Shown here one piece after another: positions 8,524-16,871 of a stretch of DNA of 64,000 bases. Source of the DNA: Deltaproteobacteria bacterium (GTDB taxonomy: Bacteria > Myxococcota_A > Polyangia > Polyangiales > JADJMO01); assembly GCA_022843175.1 (NCBI GenBank), contig JALHOE010000004.1:49627-113626 (forward strand), written 5' to 3'. The position numbers and the translations under genes are program-made. Every line of letters begins with the position of its first letter. Position 1 is the stretch's first letter. The notes under the pieces were generated by a model. That model saw nothing but the letters and a program-made list of their open reading frames with translations, did no database searches and was not told the origin of the DNA.

Positions 8524-10122
8524 ATGCGTCGCCACACACTCGCCCTCGCGCGCGTCGTAGCAACCATCGCGTTGGGCTGGACGGCGGGTTGCTCGCCCGC
8601 GGCCGGGCAACCCGATGATCGGGTCGGCGACGCCGCGAAGTCGTCGGACGCCGACGGCTCCGCCGAAGATTTCGACGCCGAGGCCCCGGCCGACGGCACG
8701 ATCGCCACCGACACCGCACCCCTCACCGACGACACCGCACCCGTCACCGACGACACCGCACCGGTCACCGACACCGCACCCGTCACCGACGCGGCGCCCG
8801 ATGCGACCAAGGACGCGGCCGCCAGCCCTCCCGAGTGCACGGTGGGAGGAGGCGAGTGCGGCGCCTCGCGAGAGTGTTTGGCCGGCACCTGTCGCGACAA
8901 GTGCGTCGGCGGCTTCTACTGCGGCTCCGCGAAGTCGGGGCCGTTCTGCCAGGCCGGACTCTGCGTCGAGTGCAAGACGGCAGCAGACTGTCCCGGCACC
9001 CGCTACGCCTGCGATACGGCGTCGTGGACCTGTAAGGACAAGCCGATCGATCCGACGAAAACAAAGATCGGCATCTTCTATCACACGTGGCACTGCCCCT
9101 CGGCCGCCAAGGTCTACGACCTCACGGAGATCCTCGCGGGCAAGGCTTCCTACGGTCCCTACAACGGGTCGCACTGGTGGGGAAAACCGGCCGAGGGCTA
9201 CTACTGCCTGAGCAAGAACGACGGCTTGCTCGCCAAGCACGCGCAGCAGCTTCGCGACATGGGTGTCGACTTCGTGTTCGTCGACGTCACCAATCACGCA
9301 TACAACAGCAACGCGCTGAACGACCGACCGGTCGAGATGATCCTCGAGCCGTTCGCCCGCATGGTGGAGGTGTGGAGCGGCGTCGCGGGCGCGCCGCGCA
9401 TCGTGCCGTGGGTGCCCATCGTGAAGACCGACGGGGCCCACCCGAAGAGCACGCACATGGTCTACACGCTGCTCGACATGCTCGGGAAGAAGCCCGGGCT
9501 GCAGTTCGTGTATGCGGGGAAGCCGCTGATCCTCGTGACCGAGAACTCGAGCTACCCCGTCGACGAATCAAAGGTGACCGAGCTCTCGGCGAAATACACC
9601 CTCCGCAAGACGTGGGCGGGCGAAGCCGCCGGCAGCCCCAAGTGGAGCTACATGGAGCGCTGCCAGAAGTCGCCGCTCGACGCTGCGCTCTGCAAGCAGC
9701 GGACGGCGACGCTCGGCGGCGCGATGGAGCAGCTCCCGATCGCCGTCGCGTACCAGGCCGACTACATGAGTCACCCGGCCACGGCGACTCCGAAGCACAA
9801 GGGGAAGACCTTCCGCAAACAATTCGAGACACTGTTCAACAACCCCGAGGTCCCCATCGCGATGATCACCGGCTGGAACGAATGGGTCGTCGGGCGCCTG
9901 CAGTGCGACGTCGCGCCGCTGTGCAAGTGCTCCGATTCGCAGGACGTCAACGGCTGTTTCCTCGATCAATACAACGTCGAGTACAACCGCGACATCGAGC
10001 CGGGCGCCAATCCGATGGGCGACTACTATTATCGACTCGCGCGCTCGTGCATCAGCCTGTTCCGAGCCGGCGCCAAGTGCGACGCGGCGCACGCCACCGA
10101 TCCCTGCTGCAAGGATTACTGA
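8524..10122 (+). CDS. lipoprotein with a GH99/WbsX-like TIM-barrel domain
   Basis: 532 residues from ATG 8524. A signal peptide ends in a lipobox-like ALGWTAGC. Residues about 25-100 are a low-complexity Asp/Ala/Thr linker holding four TDTAPV-type repeats. Residues about 103-170 are Cys-rich with CxxGxC pairs. The catalytic-type domain starts near 180 with KIGIFYHTWHCPSA and includes SHWWGKPAEGYYCLS, DMGVDFVFVDVTN and MITGWNEWVVGR; the last is the GWNEW signature of GH99-like (endo-mannosidase/WbsX-type) glycoside hydrolases. Such enzymes cut alpha-mannosides or act in polysaccharide loci. No other sugar gene is adjacent, so it may be a stand-alone surface hydrolase. Substrate not known. Confidence 0.72.
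   Translation: MRRHTLALARVVATIALGWTAGCSPAAGQPDDRVGDAAKSSDADGSAEDFDAEAPADGTIATDTAPLTDDTAPVTDDTAPVTDTAPVTDAAPDATKDAAASPPECTVGGGECGASRECLAGTCRDKCVGGFYCGSAKSGPFCQAGLCVECKTAADCPGTRYACDTASWTCKDKPIDPTKTKIGIFYHTWHCPSAAKVYDLTEILAGKASYGPYNGSHWWGKPAEGYYCLSKNDGLLAKHAQQLRDMGVDFVFVDVTNHAYNSNALNDRPVEMILEPFARMVEVWSGVAGAPRIVPWVPIVKTDGAHPKSTHMVYTLLDMLGKKPGLQFVYAGKPLILVTENSSYPVDESKVTELSAKYTLRKTWAGEAAGSPKWSYMERCQKSPLDAALCKQRTATLGGAMEQLPIAVAYQADYMSHPATATPKHKGKTFRKQFETLFNNPEVPIAMITGWNEWVVGRLQCDVAPLCKCSDSQDVNGCFLDQYNVEYNRDIEPGANPMGDYYYRLARSCISLFRAGAKCDAAHATDPCCKDY
8710..8790 (+). repeat. in-gene direct repeat coding TDTAPV/TDDTAPV linker units
   Basis: Four near-identical 18- to 21-base copies of gacaccgcacccgtcacc with or without an extra gac codon. 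They encode a flexible Thr/Asp/Ala/Pro linker between the lipoprotein signal and the Cys-rich domain. Such repeats can change copy number by slippage. Confidence 0.75.
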
Positions 10123-10171
10123 GGGCTCCGTACGGGCTCGTCGAGCAAACCCTCGCGCCTCGCCGGCAGCC

Positions 10172-11224
10172 TCAGCGCGAGGCGAGCCAGCCGAGCACGT
10201 CTGCGGAGAGGCGCGCGTGGCTCGCCTCCTCGCTCGCCACTCCGAGGAGCGCGCGGGCACGCTCGGGATCCGGCGTGCGCTGCGCCTCGCGGGCCAGCGC
10301 GCGCGCCGCGCCTCCCTCGCCGAGCACGCCGTCGATCCAAGCCTCTCTGGCCAGCTTGGCGAGGCTCGGCCGCGCGCGCCGTCGCCGCGGGTGCACGCGC
10401 GATCGGAGGCGCACGCCCGAGCCGGCGTACGCGAGGCACAGCGCGGCGTGCCTCCGCTCCTCTTCCGCGGCGCGAACCGCGCGAGCCACCAGCTCCGAGG
10501 GCGCACCGAGCGCATCGAGGTCGTCGGCGAGCCAGAGGAAGCTCTCGATCGACGCGTGCTCCAACCGCGCGTCGCGGATCCATCGAACACGATCGGCGGG
10601 CGACGCGCCGCGCGTGCGTCCCTCGAGGACGTCCGGCAGGAGCGCAACGCCGTCCTCGTCACGCAACGGACGACCGCCGGCGGAGATGTTTCCGAGCCCC
10701 GGGGAGAAGTAGCCGAGGTTCTCCCAGTTGCGCACGGGCACCGGCAGCTTCACGGCGAGCGCAAAGCCCGTCTCCCACCCGTAGCCGCCGTCGCGATCAT
10801 CGATCGGGAGCGTCGTGCGCCACGCGAACGAGACGATCCCGAGCGAGACGTACGGGGCCACGTGTAGCCCGTGCTGCGCAGGGTGCGCGCCGTCGGACCG
10901 ACGGAGGGCCCAACCGAGCTCGAGGCCGAGGAGCTCATAGACGACCTCGGCCGCGAGGGCGGTGCGCAGATGACTGCCGCCGTACGACTGGAGCTGGCCC
11001 ACCACTCCGAAGCCGGCGTACTTCGTCACGTTGGGGATGTGGACGACGCTCAGCTCGACGCCATGGCCGCGGACCGGAACGGGCCCCGCCATCGTGCTGA
11101 ACAGGTAGCCGGGGCTCACCAGCGTGATGGATTCATCCCGCGCCGCCGGCTCGCGCGCCGCTGCCGGAGACGTCGCGGCAAAGGCCGCTGCGGCGAGCGC
11201 CGAGGCGCGGATGGCTCCGCTCAT
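10172..11224 (-). CDS. secreted beta-barrel-like domain fused to a ferritin-like di-iron domain
   Basis: 350 residues. A signal peptide (residues 1-23, ending SPAAA) is followed by about 150 residues of alternating strand-like sequence (VSPGYLFSTMAGPVPV..., AGFGVVGQLQSYGG..., HVAPYVSLGIVSFAW, ETGFALAVKLPVPV) typical of a small outer-membrane barrel or lipocalin-like fold. From about residue 210 the sequence changes to a helical ferritin-like domain: RLEHASIESFLWLADDLDALGAPSELV, AAEEERRHAALCLAYAG and ASEEASHARLSADVLGW carry three E-x-x-H style iron ligand sets. This helical domain is common in myxobacterial proteins. The fusion implies that the helical domain works outside the cytoplasm. Function is unknown. 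Its start faces that of the dihydroxyacetone kinase gene 65 bp away. Confidence 0.65.
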   Translation of the reverse strand: MSGAIRASALAAAAFAATSPAAAREPAARDESITLVSPGYLFSTMAGPVPVRGHGVELSVVHIPNVTKYAGFGVVGQLQSYGGSHLRTALAAEVVYELLGLELGWALRRSDGAHPAQHGLHVAPYVSLGIVSFAWRTTLPIDDRDGGYGWETGFALAVKLPVPVRNWENLGYFSPGLGNISAGGRPLRDEDGVALLPDVLEGRTRGASPADRVRWIRDARLEHASIESFLWLADDLDALGAPSELVARAVRAAEEERRHAALCLAYAGSGVRLRSRVHPRRRRARPSLAKLAREAWIDGVLGEGGAARALAREAQRTPDPERARALLGVASEEASHARLSADVLGWLASR

Positions 11225-11289
11225 CAGCGAGAGCGTACCCTCAACGGAGGACTTGAAGCCCGCCCTTCTCGGGCGCGTACCATGGCGCG

Positions 11290-12930
11290 GTGAAGCACTT
11301 CATCAACGAACGCACCGCGATCGTCACCGAGGCCCTCGACGCCGCGGTGATGCTGGGAGACGGCAAGCTCGCGCGACTCGACGGCTATCCGTCGATCAAG
11401 GTCATTGTGCGCGCCGACTGGGACAAGTCGCGCGTCGCGGTCATCTCGGGCGGAGGCGCCGGCCACGAGCCCGCGCACGCAGGGTTCGTCGGCGAGGGCA
11501 TGCTCACGGCCGCGGTGTGTGGAGAGATCTTCGCGTCTCCCAGCGTCGACGCGGTGCTCGCCGCGATCCTCGCCGTCACCGGCGACGCGGGCTGTCTCTT
11601 GATCGTGAAGAACTACACCGGCGATCGCCTGAACTTCGGGCTGGCGGCGGAGCGAGCGCGCGCGATGGGCCTCGCGGTGGAGGTCGTCGTGGTCGGCGAC
11701 GACATCGCGCTCCCCGATTCGCCGCGCCCGCGCGGCGTCGCCGGCACCCTGTTCGTTCACAAGGTCGCCGGGCACCTCGCGCGCGCCGGGGCGTCGCTGC
11801 AGGCGGTGACGGCAGCCGCAGAGCGCGTCGCATCGGCGGTCCGATCGATCGGCGTCTCGCTCTCGTCGTGCACCATCCCCGGCCAAGCGGCAGAGGCGCG
11901 CATGGCTCCCAACGAGCTCGAGCTCGGACTCGGGATTCACGGCGAGCCCGGCGCCGAGAAGCTCGAATATCAGCCTGTCGCCGCGCTCGCGGAGATCCTC
12001 GCGGCACGGCTCGATCAGGCGCTCGGCGCGACGCGGGCGCCGCTCGCGCTCCTCGTCAACGACCTCGGCGGCGTCCCGCCGATCGAGATGGCCGTCGCGA
12101 CGCGCTCGCTGCTCGGCGCGATCTCGCGTGACGTTCGCCTGGTGTTCGGGCCGGCGCGGCTGATGACTTCGCTCGACATGAAGGGGCTCTCGGTGTCCGC
12201 GCTGCCGCTCGACGCGGAGCTCGAGCTCGCGCTGCTCTCGGAGGTCGCCCCCTCGGCGTGGGCGGTCGCGCGCCGCGTGACGCGCGTCGCGCCGGTGCCG
12301 CTCCCCGCGCAGCTCTCGCGTCCGGCGATCTCGCCGTCGGCGCACGCCGAGCGGCGGCGGTTGCTCGAGGTGGTGTGCGACGCGTTGCTGGCGTCCGAGA
12401 GCGAGCTCAACGCCCTGGACGCGAGGGTCGGAGACGGGGATACCGGCTCGACGTTCGCTTCGGCAGCACGCGCCATCCGCGCCGATCTCGAGCGCCTCCC
12501 GCTCGCCGAGCCCGCAGCGCTGTGCGGCGCGATCGCCGACCGGCTGTCGACGGTGATGGGGGGCTCGAGCGGGATCCTGCTCTCGATCGGCGTCGCGGCG
12601 ATGGGCGTCGCGGTGGGCGCGCCGCCGAACTGGTCGCGCGCCCTGAGCGAGGGCATCGACCGCATCCGGCACTACGGCGGTGCGAGCGAGGGCGATCGGA
12701 CGATGCTCGACGCGCTGATCCCGGCGGTCGCTGCGCTCTCCACCGAGGGTGTGGTGGCAGCGGCGGCGGCGGCCCGCGCGGGCGCCGAGAAGACGGCGAC
12801 GATGACTCGGGCGCGCGCCGGGCGATCGGGCTACGTGCCGGCAGACTCCCTGCGCGGCGTACCGGATCCCGGCGCGGTAGCGATGGCGCGTGTGTTCGAG
12901 GCGTTGGCGCGCCAGGTGAACGCGCCCTGA
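11290..12930 (+). CDS. dhaK: single-chain dihydroxyacetone kinase (DhaK-DhaL fusion)
   Basis: 546 residues from GTG 11290. The N-terminal DhaK domain (about 1-330) shows the substrate-site loop VISGGGAGHEPAHAGFVG and the histidine in LGIHGEPGAEKL that binds dihydroxyacetone covalently. The C-terminal DhaL domain (about 355-546) shows ALDARVGDGDTGSTFASA, whose aspartates bind magnesium and ATP, and MGGSSGILLSIG. The fused form uses ATP directly rather than the PEP phosphotransferase system, making dihydroxyacetone phosphate from dihydroxyacetone (possibly also glyceraldehyde). No glycerol dehydrogenase or PTS gene is nearby. The length fits the ATP-dependent family, typically 550-580 residues. 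Confidence 0.92.
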   Translation: MKHFINERTAIVTEALDAAVMLGDGKLARLDGYPSIKVIVRADWDKSRVAVISGGGAGHEPAHAGFVGEGMLTAAVCGEIFASPSVDAVLAAILAVTGDAGCLLIVKNYTGDRLNFGLAAERARAMGLAVEVVVVGDDIALPDSPRPRGVAGTLFVHKVAGHLARAGASLQAVTAAAERVASAVRSIGVSLSSCTIPGQAAEARMAPNELELGLGIHGEPGAEKLEYQPVAALAEILAARLDQALGATRAPLALLVNDLGGVPPIEMAVATRSLLGAISRDVRLVFGPARLMTSLDMKGLSVSALPLDAELELALLSEVAPSAWAVARRVTRVAPVPLPAQLSRPAISPSAHAERRRLLEVVCDALLASESELNALDARVGDGDTGSTFASAARAIRADLERLPLAEPAALCGAIADRLSTVMGGSSGILLSIGVAAMGVAVGAPPNWSRALSEGIDRIRHYGGASEGDRTMLDALIPAVAALSTEGVVAAAAAARAGAEKTATMTRARAGRSGYVPADSLRGVPDPGAVAMARVFEALARQVNAP

Positions 12931-12946
12931 AAGCGGAGCGGCGGTC

Positions 12947-13948
12947 TCACAGCGAGGGACATCGATCGGCGTCGACGCAGATCGCCGACGATCCCGACGA
13001 GAGCGGATCGCAGCATCGGTCGCCGCATCCCGCGCACGGACACTTGGTGCAGAACGGAAGCGGCTTGTACGACTCGCAATTGCCGTCGACGCACAGCTCC
13101 GTTGCGCTGCACGAACGACCGCACTCGCCGCAGTGCAGGTTGCTCGTGCGCGTGTTCACGCACCCGCCGGCGCACATCCGCGTCCCGCTCGGACACATCG
13201 TCGACGTCGGCTGGCAGGCTCCCGCGGCGCACGCCTGGCCGGCCACGCAGGGTTTGCCGCATCCGCCGCAGTTCGCGGGATCGCTCGAGGTGTCGACGCA
13301 GTTCGCGCCACACGCGGCGAGACCGGGCTTGCAGCCGCAACTTCCGGCGGCGCACACCTGCGCTGCGGCGCACGTCTTCCCGCAGTCGCCACAGTTGACC
13401 GGATCGGTCGTGACATCGGTGCAGCGCATGCCACAGGTCTTGGCGGTGCTCGGACAGCTGCAGGTTCCACCGACGCAAGCGAGCGTCCCGCAGTCGGTCC
13501 CGCACGTCCCGCAGTTCCGCGGATCGTTCGTCGTGTCCACGCAGCGGCCCCCGCAGGTGGTGCCGGTGCACGCGCACTTGCCAGAGATGCAGGCGCTCGC
13601 TGCGCCGCACCCGTCCCCGCACGCGCCGCAGTTGTTCGGATCTTTCGAGAGATCCTTGCAACCGCCGTTGCAGTTGACGAGGCCGGCCGGACAGGTCGCA
13701 CCGCAAACGCCGGCACCGCATACCTGGCCCGCGGCGCAGCGGGTCCCACAGCCTCCGCAGTTGTTCGGGTCGGATGCGGTATCCGTGCACCGCCCTCCGC
13801 AAGTCGCCGGGCAAGCGCCAGCATCGGCGTTCGCTGACGTGTCGGCCGAGGCATCGCCGAACTCCTCGAGCGCGGAGCGATCGCCGGAGCCGCAGGACGC
13901 GAGGAGAAGCCCGGAGAGCACGAGGGTGCAGGCGCCAAGGACCTTCAT
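12947..13948 (-). CDS. Cys-rich repeat lipoprotein (DPxNCGxCG units)
   Basis: 333 residues from ATG 13948, preceded by AGAGGGG five bases upstream. The signal peptide ends in a lipobox (LLLASC, lipidated Cys about residue 19). After a short acidic linker the protein consists of six or seven units of about 40-45 residues with the pattern GGxCxDxxxDPxNCGxCGxxCxxGxxCxxGxC, and then a different Cys-rich C-terminus with C-C pairs (CTKCPCAGCGDRCC). Families like this are expanded in myxobacteria and often mis-annotated; they are surface proteins with many disulphides and no known role. A much larger, damaged relative lies at about 54.5-56.2 kb. Confidence 0.75.
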   Translation of the reverse strand: MKVLGACTLVLSGLLLASCGSGDRSALEEFGDASADTSANADAGACPATCGGRCTDTASDPNNCGGCGTRCAAGQVCGAGVCGATCPAGLVNCNGGCKDLSKDPNNCGACGDGCGAASACISGKCACTGTTCGGRCVDTTNDPRNCGTCGTDCGTLACVGGTCSCPSTAKTCGMRCTDVTTDPVNCGDCGKTCAAAQVCAAGSCGCKPGLAACGANCVDTSSDPANCGGCGKPCVAGQACAAGACQPTSTMCPSGTRMCAGGCVNTRTSNLHCGECGRSCSATELCVDGNCESYKPLPFCTKCPCAGCGDRCCDPLSSGSSAICVDADRCPSL

Positions 13949-14028
13949 TCCCCTCTGGTACCGGGAGAGGCCTCGGATCAGGCTGCCTGATTCCGGGTGG
14001 CACGCGGCACCGAGCCGGCGCGGGTCGC

Positions 14029-14152
14029 GTCGACCGTTGACCGTTGGAAACACACCCGAATAGGCGCGCGCGTAAGCGAGCGCCTACCGGCGCGAATCAC
14101 CGAGGCGCTCGCTGACGCGCGCGCCCATGGGTCCGCACGGTCGACGGTCGAC
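14029..14152. repeat. large inverted repeat, possible terminator or extragenic palindrome
   Basis: Inner arms 14063-14085 and 14103-14125 are 23 bases each, complementary with a single mismatch, around a 17-base loop. Outer arms 14029-14042 (GTCGACCGTTGACC) and 14139-14152 match with one difference that still pairs as G-U. The whole can fold into one long, GC-rich hairpin. It lies 77 bp downstream of the last stop of the five-gene minus-strand operon and 80 bp upstream of the Cys-rich lipoprotein start, so it could end the operon transcript. No poly-U tail follows. Confidence 0.7.
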
Positions 14153-14229
14153 GGCGGCGTAAGGGCAGCGCCCGCGTCGATCATCGAAAGCGGAAAGTGC
14201 TCCAGGTGCGCGCCACGCTCACGTAGCGC

Positions 14230-14859
14230 TCACCACCGCAGCTTCACGACGCAGTTCTCGTGCCCCCAGCTCACGCACTTGTCGCGGCGGCACTCCAGCA
14301 CCTTGCGGCCGCTCCGCTCGATGAGCCGGCGGCGCACCTCCATCGAGATGCGGCACACCGCGGGGTCGTGGTTCGTCCAATCGGTGATGGTCGTGATGTA
14401 CTCGTGGTCGGTGCACACCACGTGCACGCGGCCGGCGTCGTGGAAGAGGTTCCACGCCTCCTGTCCGCGCTCCGCGAGAGACTGCGGCGTGGCCGCATAG
14501 CGAAGCAGGATCCGCGCGACCGTGCCGATGCTCGCGTCGATGCCGGCCGCGGCGAACTCGCGGATGAACTTGTCCTCGTCGCCGATGCGCAGAACCGCCA
14601 TCGCGGTGCGGACCATGTCGCCGCAGAACGCGTAGGGGTACTTCTTGGCGCCGAGGACTCCGAGCGCGGGCGCGTTGGGGCGCAGCCAGCCGCGCCACCG
14701 CTCCGGCATCTTCGCCACGAGCTCGTGACCGGCCGCGTTGCCGTACTTCTTGAGATACCACTCGAGCGCGCCGACCATCGGCGTCCCCGAGAGGTTGCCC
14801 ACCGTCAGCGCAGGCTCGACGCGCAACGTCGAGGGAGACGGTGGGAACTCCGAGGGCAC
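14230..14859 (-). CDS. DUF2378/TIGR02265-like protein, last gene of a five-gene operon
   Basis: 209 residues from GTG 14859, starting 9 bp after the stop of the glutaredoxin fusion gene, so it is probably co-transcribed. The size, the central helical part (YPYAFCGDMVRTAMAVLRIGDEDKFIREFAA) and the final C-x4-H-x2-C pattern (KCVSWGHENCVVKLRW) recall the Myxococcales paralogous family TIGR02265/DUF2378 and, more loosely, V4R/haem-NO-binding-like folds. That assignment is by resemblance only. Four or five cysteines are spread along the chain. Function unknown. Confidence 0.55.
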   Translation of the reverse strand: MPSEFPPSPSTLRVEPALTVGNLSGTPMVGALEWYLKKYGNAAGHELVAKMPERWRGWLRPNAPALGVLGAKKYPYAFCGDMVRTAMAVLRIGDEDKFIREFAAAGIDASIGTVARILLRYAATPQSLAERGQEAWNLFHDAGRVHVVCTDHEYITTITDWTNHDPAVCRISMEVRRRLIERSGRKVLECRRDKCVSWGHENCVVKLRW

Positions 14860-14868
14860 GCCTCGATA

Positions 14869-15789
14869 CTAGTAGCGCGGCACCTGCGGGTCGATCGCGG
14901 ACCAAGCATCGATGCCACCGACCAGGTTCCATACATTGGTGAACCCACGGTCGAGGAAGCGCTGCGCAGCCGCCTGGCTACGCATGCCGTGGTGGCACAT
15001 GAACACCAGCTTCTCACCCTTCGGGAGCGCGTTGAGCTCGTCCTCGTAGGCGCTGTCGAGCAAACGCGACCCGGGGACGTTGGCGAGCGCGCGCTCGCCC
15101 TCGGTGCGCACGTCGATGAAGTGGAGCTTCTCGCCGCGGGCAAGCTGGTCCTTGAGCTCGGACGGCGGCAACGCGCGCACGCGGGGCGGCTCGTTGGGGT
15201 TGTCGATCTTGAATCCTGCCCCGCCGGGCCCCTGGACGAAGTCGATCTTCAGGCCGTTCGCTCGGCGCGCCGTGGCCGCGTCCATGGCGACCGTGATCCC
15301 GTTGACGGTGAGGACGATGTCGCCCGGCGCCTTGGGGCCGAAGAAGAGATCGTTCTGGAAGCGCGCGTCGATCGAGAGTCGCAGCGCGTCGTCCGGCTCG
15401 GCCTCGCCGGACGCACCACGAAACGCGGTGACCGCCATGTCGGTGATGGTGATCGTCGGCGCGTCGACCGGCTCGTCCTTGACGCCGAGGAGCTTCTGCA
15501 GCTCGCCGCTCGCGTGCATCTCACGGACGATGTCGCTCCCGCCGACGAACTCGCCCTTGATGTAGAGCTGGGGGATCGTCGGCCAGTCGGAGTAGGCCTT
15601 GATGCCGTCGCGGATGGCCGGGTCGGCGAGGACGTTGACCGTCTCGAACGGGACCTTCAGCTCCTTGAGGATGGAGACCACGGCCGACGAGAAGCCGCAT
15701 TGGGGGAAGCTCTTGTTCCCCTTCATGAACAGCACCACGTCGTTCTTCTTGACCGTCTCCTCGATGCGCGCGCGCACGGCTTCGTCCAT
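14869..15789 (-). CDS. fusion of monothiol glutaredoxin (CGFS), cysteine-less A-type carrier domain and rhodanese
   Basis: 306 residues in three parts. Residues 1-105 are a Grx4-type monothiol glutaredoxin with the CGFS active site (FPQCGFSSAVV) and the glutathione/2Fe-2S site TIPQLYIKGEFVGGSDIV. Residues about 108-205 resemble an IscA/HesB A-type carrier, closing with GLKIDFVQGPGGAGFKIDNPN, but the three cysteines that bind Fe-S in that family are missing. Residues about 207-306 are a rhodanese domain with FIDVRTEGERALANVPG and the catalytic loop MCHHGMRS. Grx4 proteins carry and hand over 2Fe-2S clusters; rhodaneses move sulfane sulphur. The fusion suggests a single Fe-S or persulphide handling protein in the cytoplasm. 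It lies 9 bp after the epimerase gene. Confidence 0.85.
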   Translation of the reverse strand: MDEAVRARIEETVKKNDVVLFMKGNKSFPQCGFSSAVVSILKELKVPFETVNVLADPAIRDGIKAYSDWPTIPQLYIKGEFVGGSDIVREMHASGELQKLLGVKDEPVDAPTITITDMAVTAFRGASGEAEPDDALRLSIDARFQNDLFFGPKAPGDIVLTVNGITVAMDAATARRANGLKIDFVQGPGGAGFKIDNPNEPPRVRALPPSELKDQLARGEKLHFIDVRTEGERALANVPGSRLLDSAYEDELNALPKGEKLVFMCHHGMRSQAAAQRFLDRGFTNVWNLVGGIDAWSAIDPQVPRY

Positions 15790-15798
15790 GCAACGGAG

Positions 15799-16866
15799 TT
15801 AGCGCTGGCGGAGACGCACGTCGAGGCCGGGACCAAACGTCGCGCTCAAGCGCGGCCCGTCCGCAACAAAGCCCCCCTCGAACGGGTCCTCGGCGAGGAG
15901 GAACGCCGTGTCGAGATCGACGTAGTCGGCCCCGCCGATGGCGGCGACGACGTGCGCCATGGCGGTCAGCCCGAGCCGCGTCTCGACCATCGCGCCGCAC
16001 ATGACCTGCATGCCGAGCTCGCGCGCCCGCTTGCCGATGCGATGGGCGCCGATCGGTCCGCCGTGCTTCACGAGCTTGAGGTTGACCCCGGTGGCGGCGC
16101 CCATGGCGTGCACGCGCTCGAGGTCGTCGAGCGAGCGCACCGCCTCGTCCGCCACGACCGGCACCCCGCCCTCGCGCGTCACCCGGGCCATGCCCTCGAG
16201 GTCCACGCGCCGGCACGGCTGCTCGAAGCACTCGACGATCGCGCCCTCGGCCGCGACCGCGCGGAGCAGCGCGAGGGCCTCGTCTGCGGTGAAGCCCTCG
16301 TTGGCGTCGAGCCGGAACCGCGCGTCGGGGACCGCGCCGAGCACGCCGACGATCGCTTGCCGGTCGTGCTCGAGCTCCTTGCCAACCTTGACCTTGAAGG
16401 TGCGGAAGCCCTTGGCGCGCCACTCGCGCGAGAGCTCGATCATCCGCGCCGGGTCGGCGATGGGCAGGGTGACGTCGGTCTCGAGCGGCGCGCGCGACGG
16501 CGCGCCGAACAGCGCCGCCATGGGCTGACCGACGGCGCGGCTGAGCGCGTCGAGGATCGCCGTCTCGATCCCCGCGCGCGCCACCGGCGTGGCCGAGAAC
16601 GGCTCGAGGAGCGCGTCGATGGCGTGCTCCGACGCCTCGACCGAGGCGCCGACCAGCGCGGCGGCACGGATGGTGGCCTCGACGTCCGCGTAATCCTCGC
16701 GCGTGACCGGTGGGAGCGTGGCCGCCTCGCCGAGCCCCTCGACCCCGTTGTCGAGCGTGATCCGCACGAGCCCCGCGCGCGTGGTGTCCATCCGCGCGCT
16801 GGCGATGACGAACGGCTCGCGCAGCGCGACGAACAGAGGCTCGACCGCGAGCGACCGCAGGATCAT
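15799..16866 (-). CDS. enolase-superfamily epimerase (dipeptide epimerase / muconate-lactonizing type)
   Basis: 355 residues from ATG 16866. Catalytic signatures of the muconate-lactonizing-enzyme subgroup are all present: the KxK base in FRTFKVKVG, metal ligands in FRLDANEGF, CFEQPCRRVD and VVADEAV, and the second lysine in VNLKLVKHGG. This set is that of L-Ala-D/L-Glu type dipeptide epimerases, whose specificity differs widely between members; the C-terminal YVDLDTAFLLAEDPFEGG also fits that group. It may recycle murein-derived or other dipeptides. It sits 5 bp after the GMC oxidoreductase stop and 9 bp before the glutaredoxin fusion, inside a tight operon. Confidence 0.85.
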   Translation of the reverse strand: MILRSLAVEPLFVALREPFVIASARMDTTRAGLVRITLDNGVEGLGEAATLPPVTREDYADVEATIRAAALVGASVEASEHAIDALLEPFSATPVARAGIETAILDALSRAVGQPMAALFGAPSRAPLETDVTLPIADPARMIELSREWRAKGFRTFKVKVGKELEHDRQAIVGVLGAVPDARFRLDANEGFTADEALALLRAVAAEGAIVECFEQPCRRVDLEGMARVTREGGVPVVADEAVRSLDDLERVHAMGAATGVNLKLVKHGGPIGAHRIGKRARELGMQVMCGAMVETRLGLTAMAHVVAAIGGADYVDLDTAFLLAEDPFEGGFVADGPRLSATFGPGLDVRLRQR

Positions 16867-16871
16867 CGGGA

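Noticed and set aside
11224..12672. 482-codon minus-strand open frame over the dihydroxyacetone kinase gene
   Set aside because: High-GC antisense shadow; the plus-strand kinase motifs are complete.
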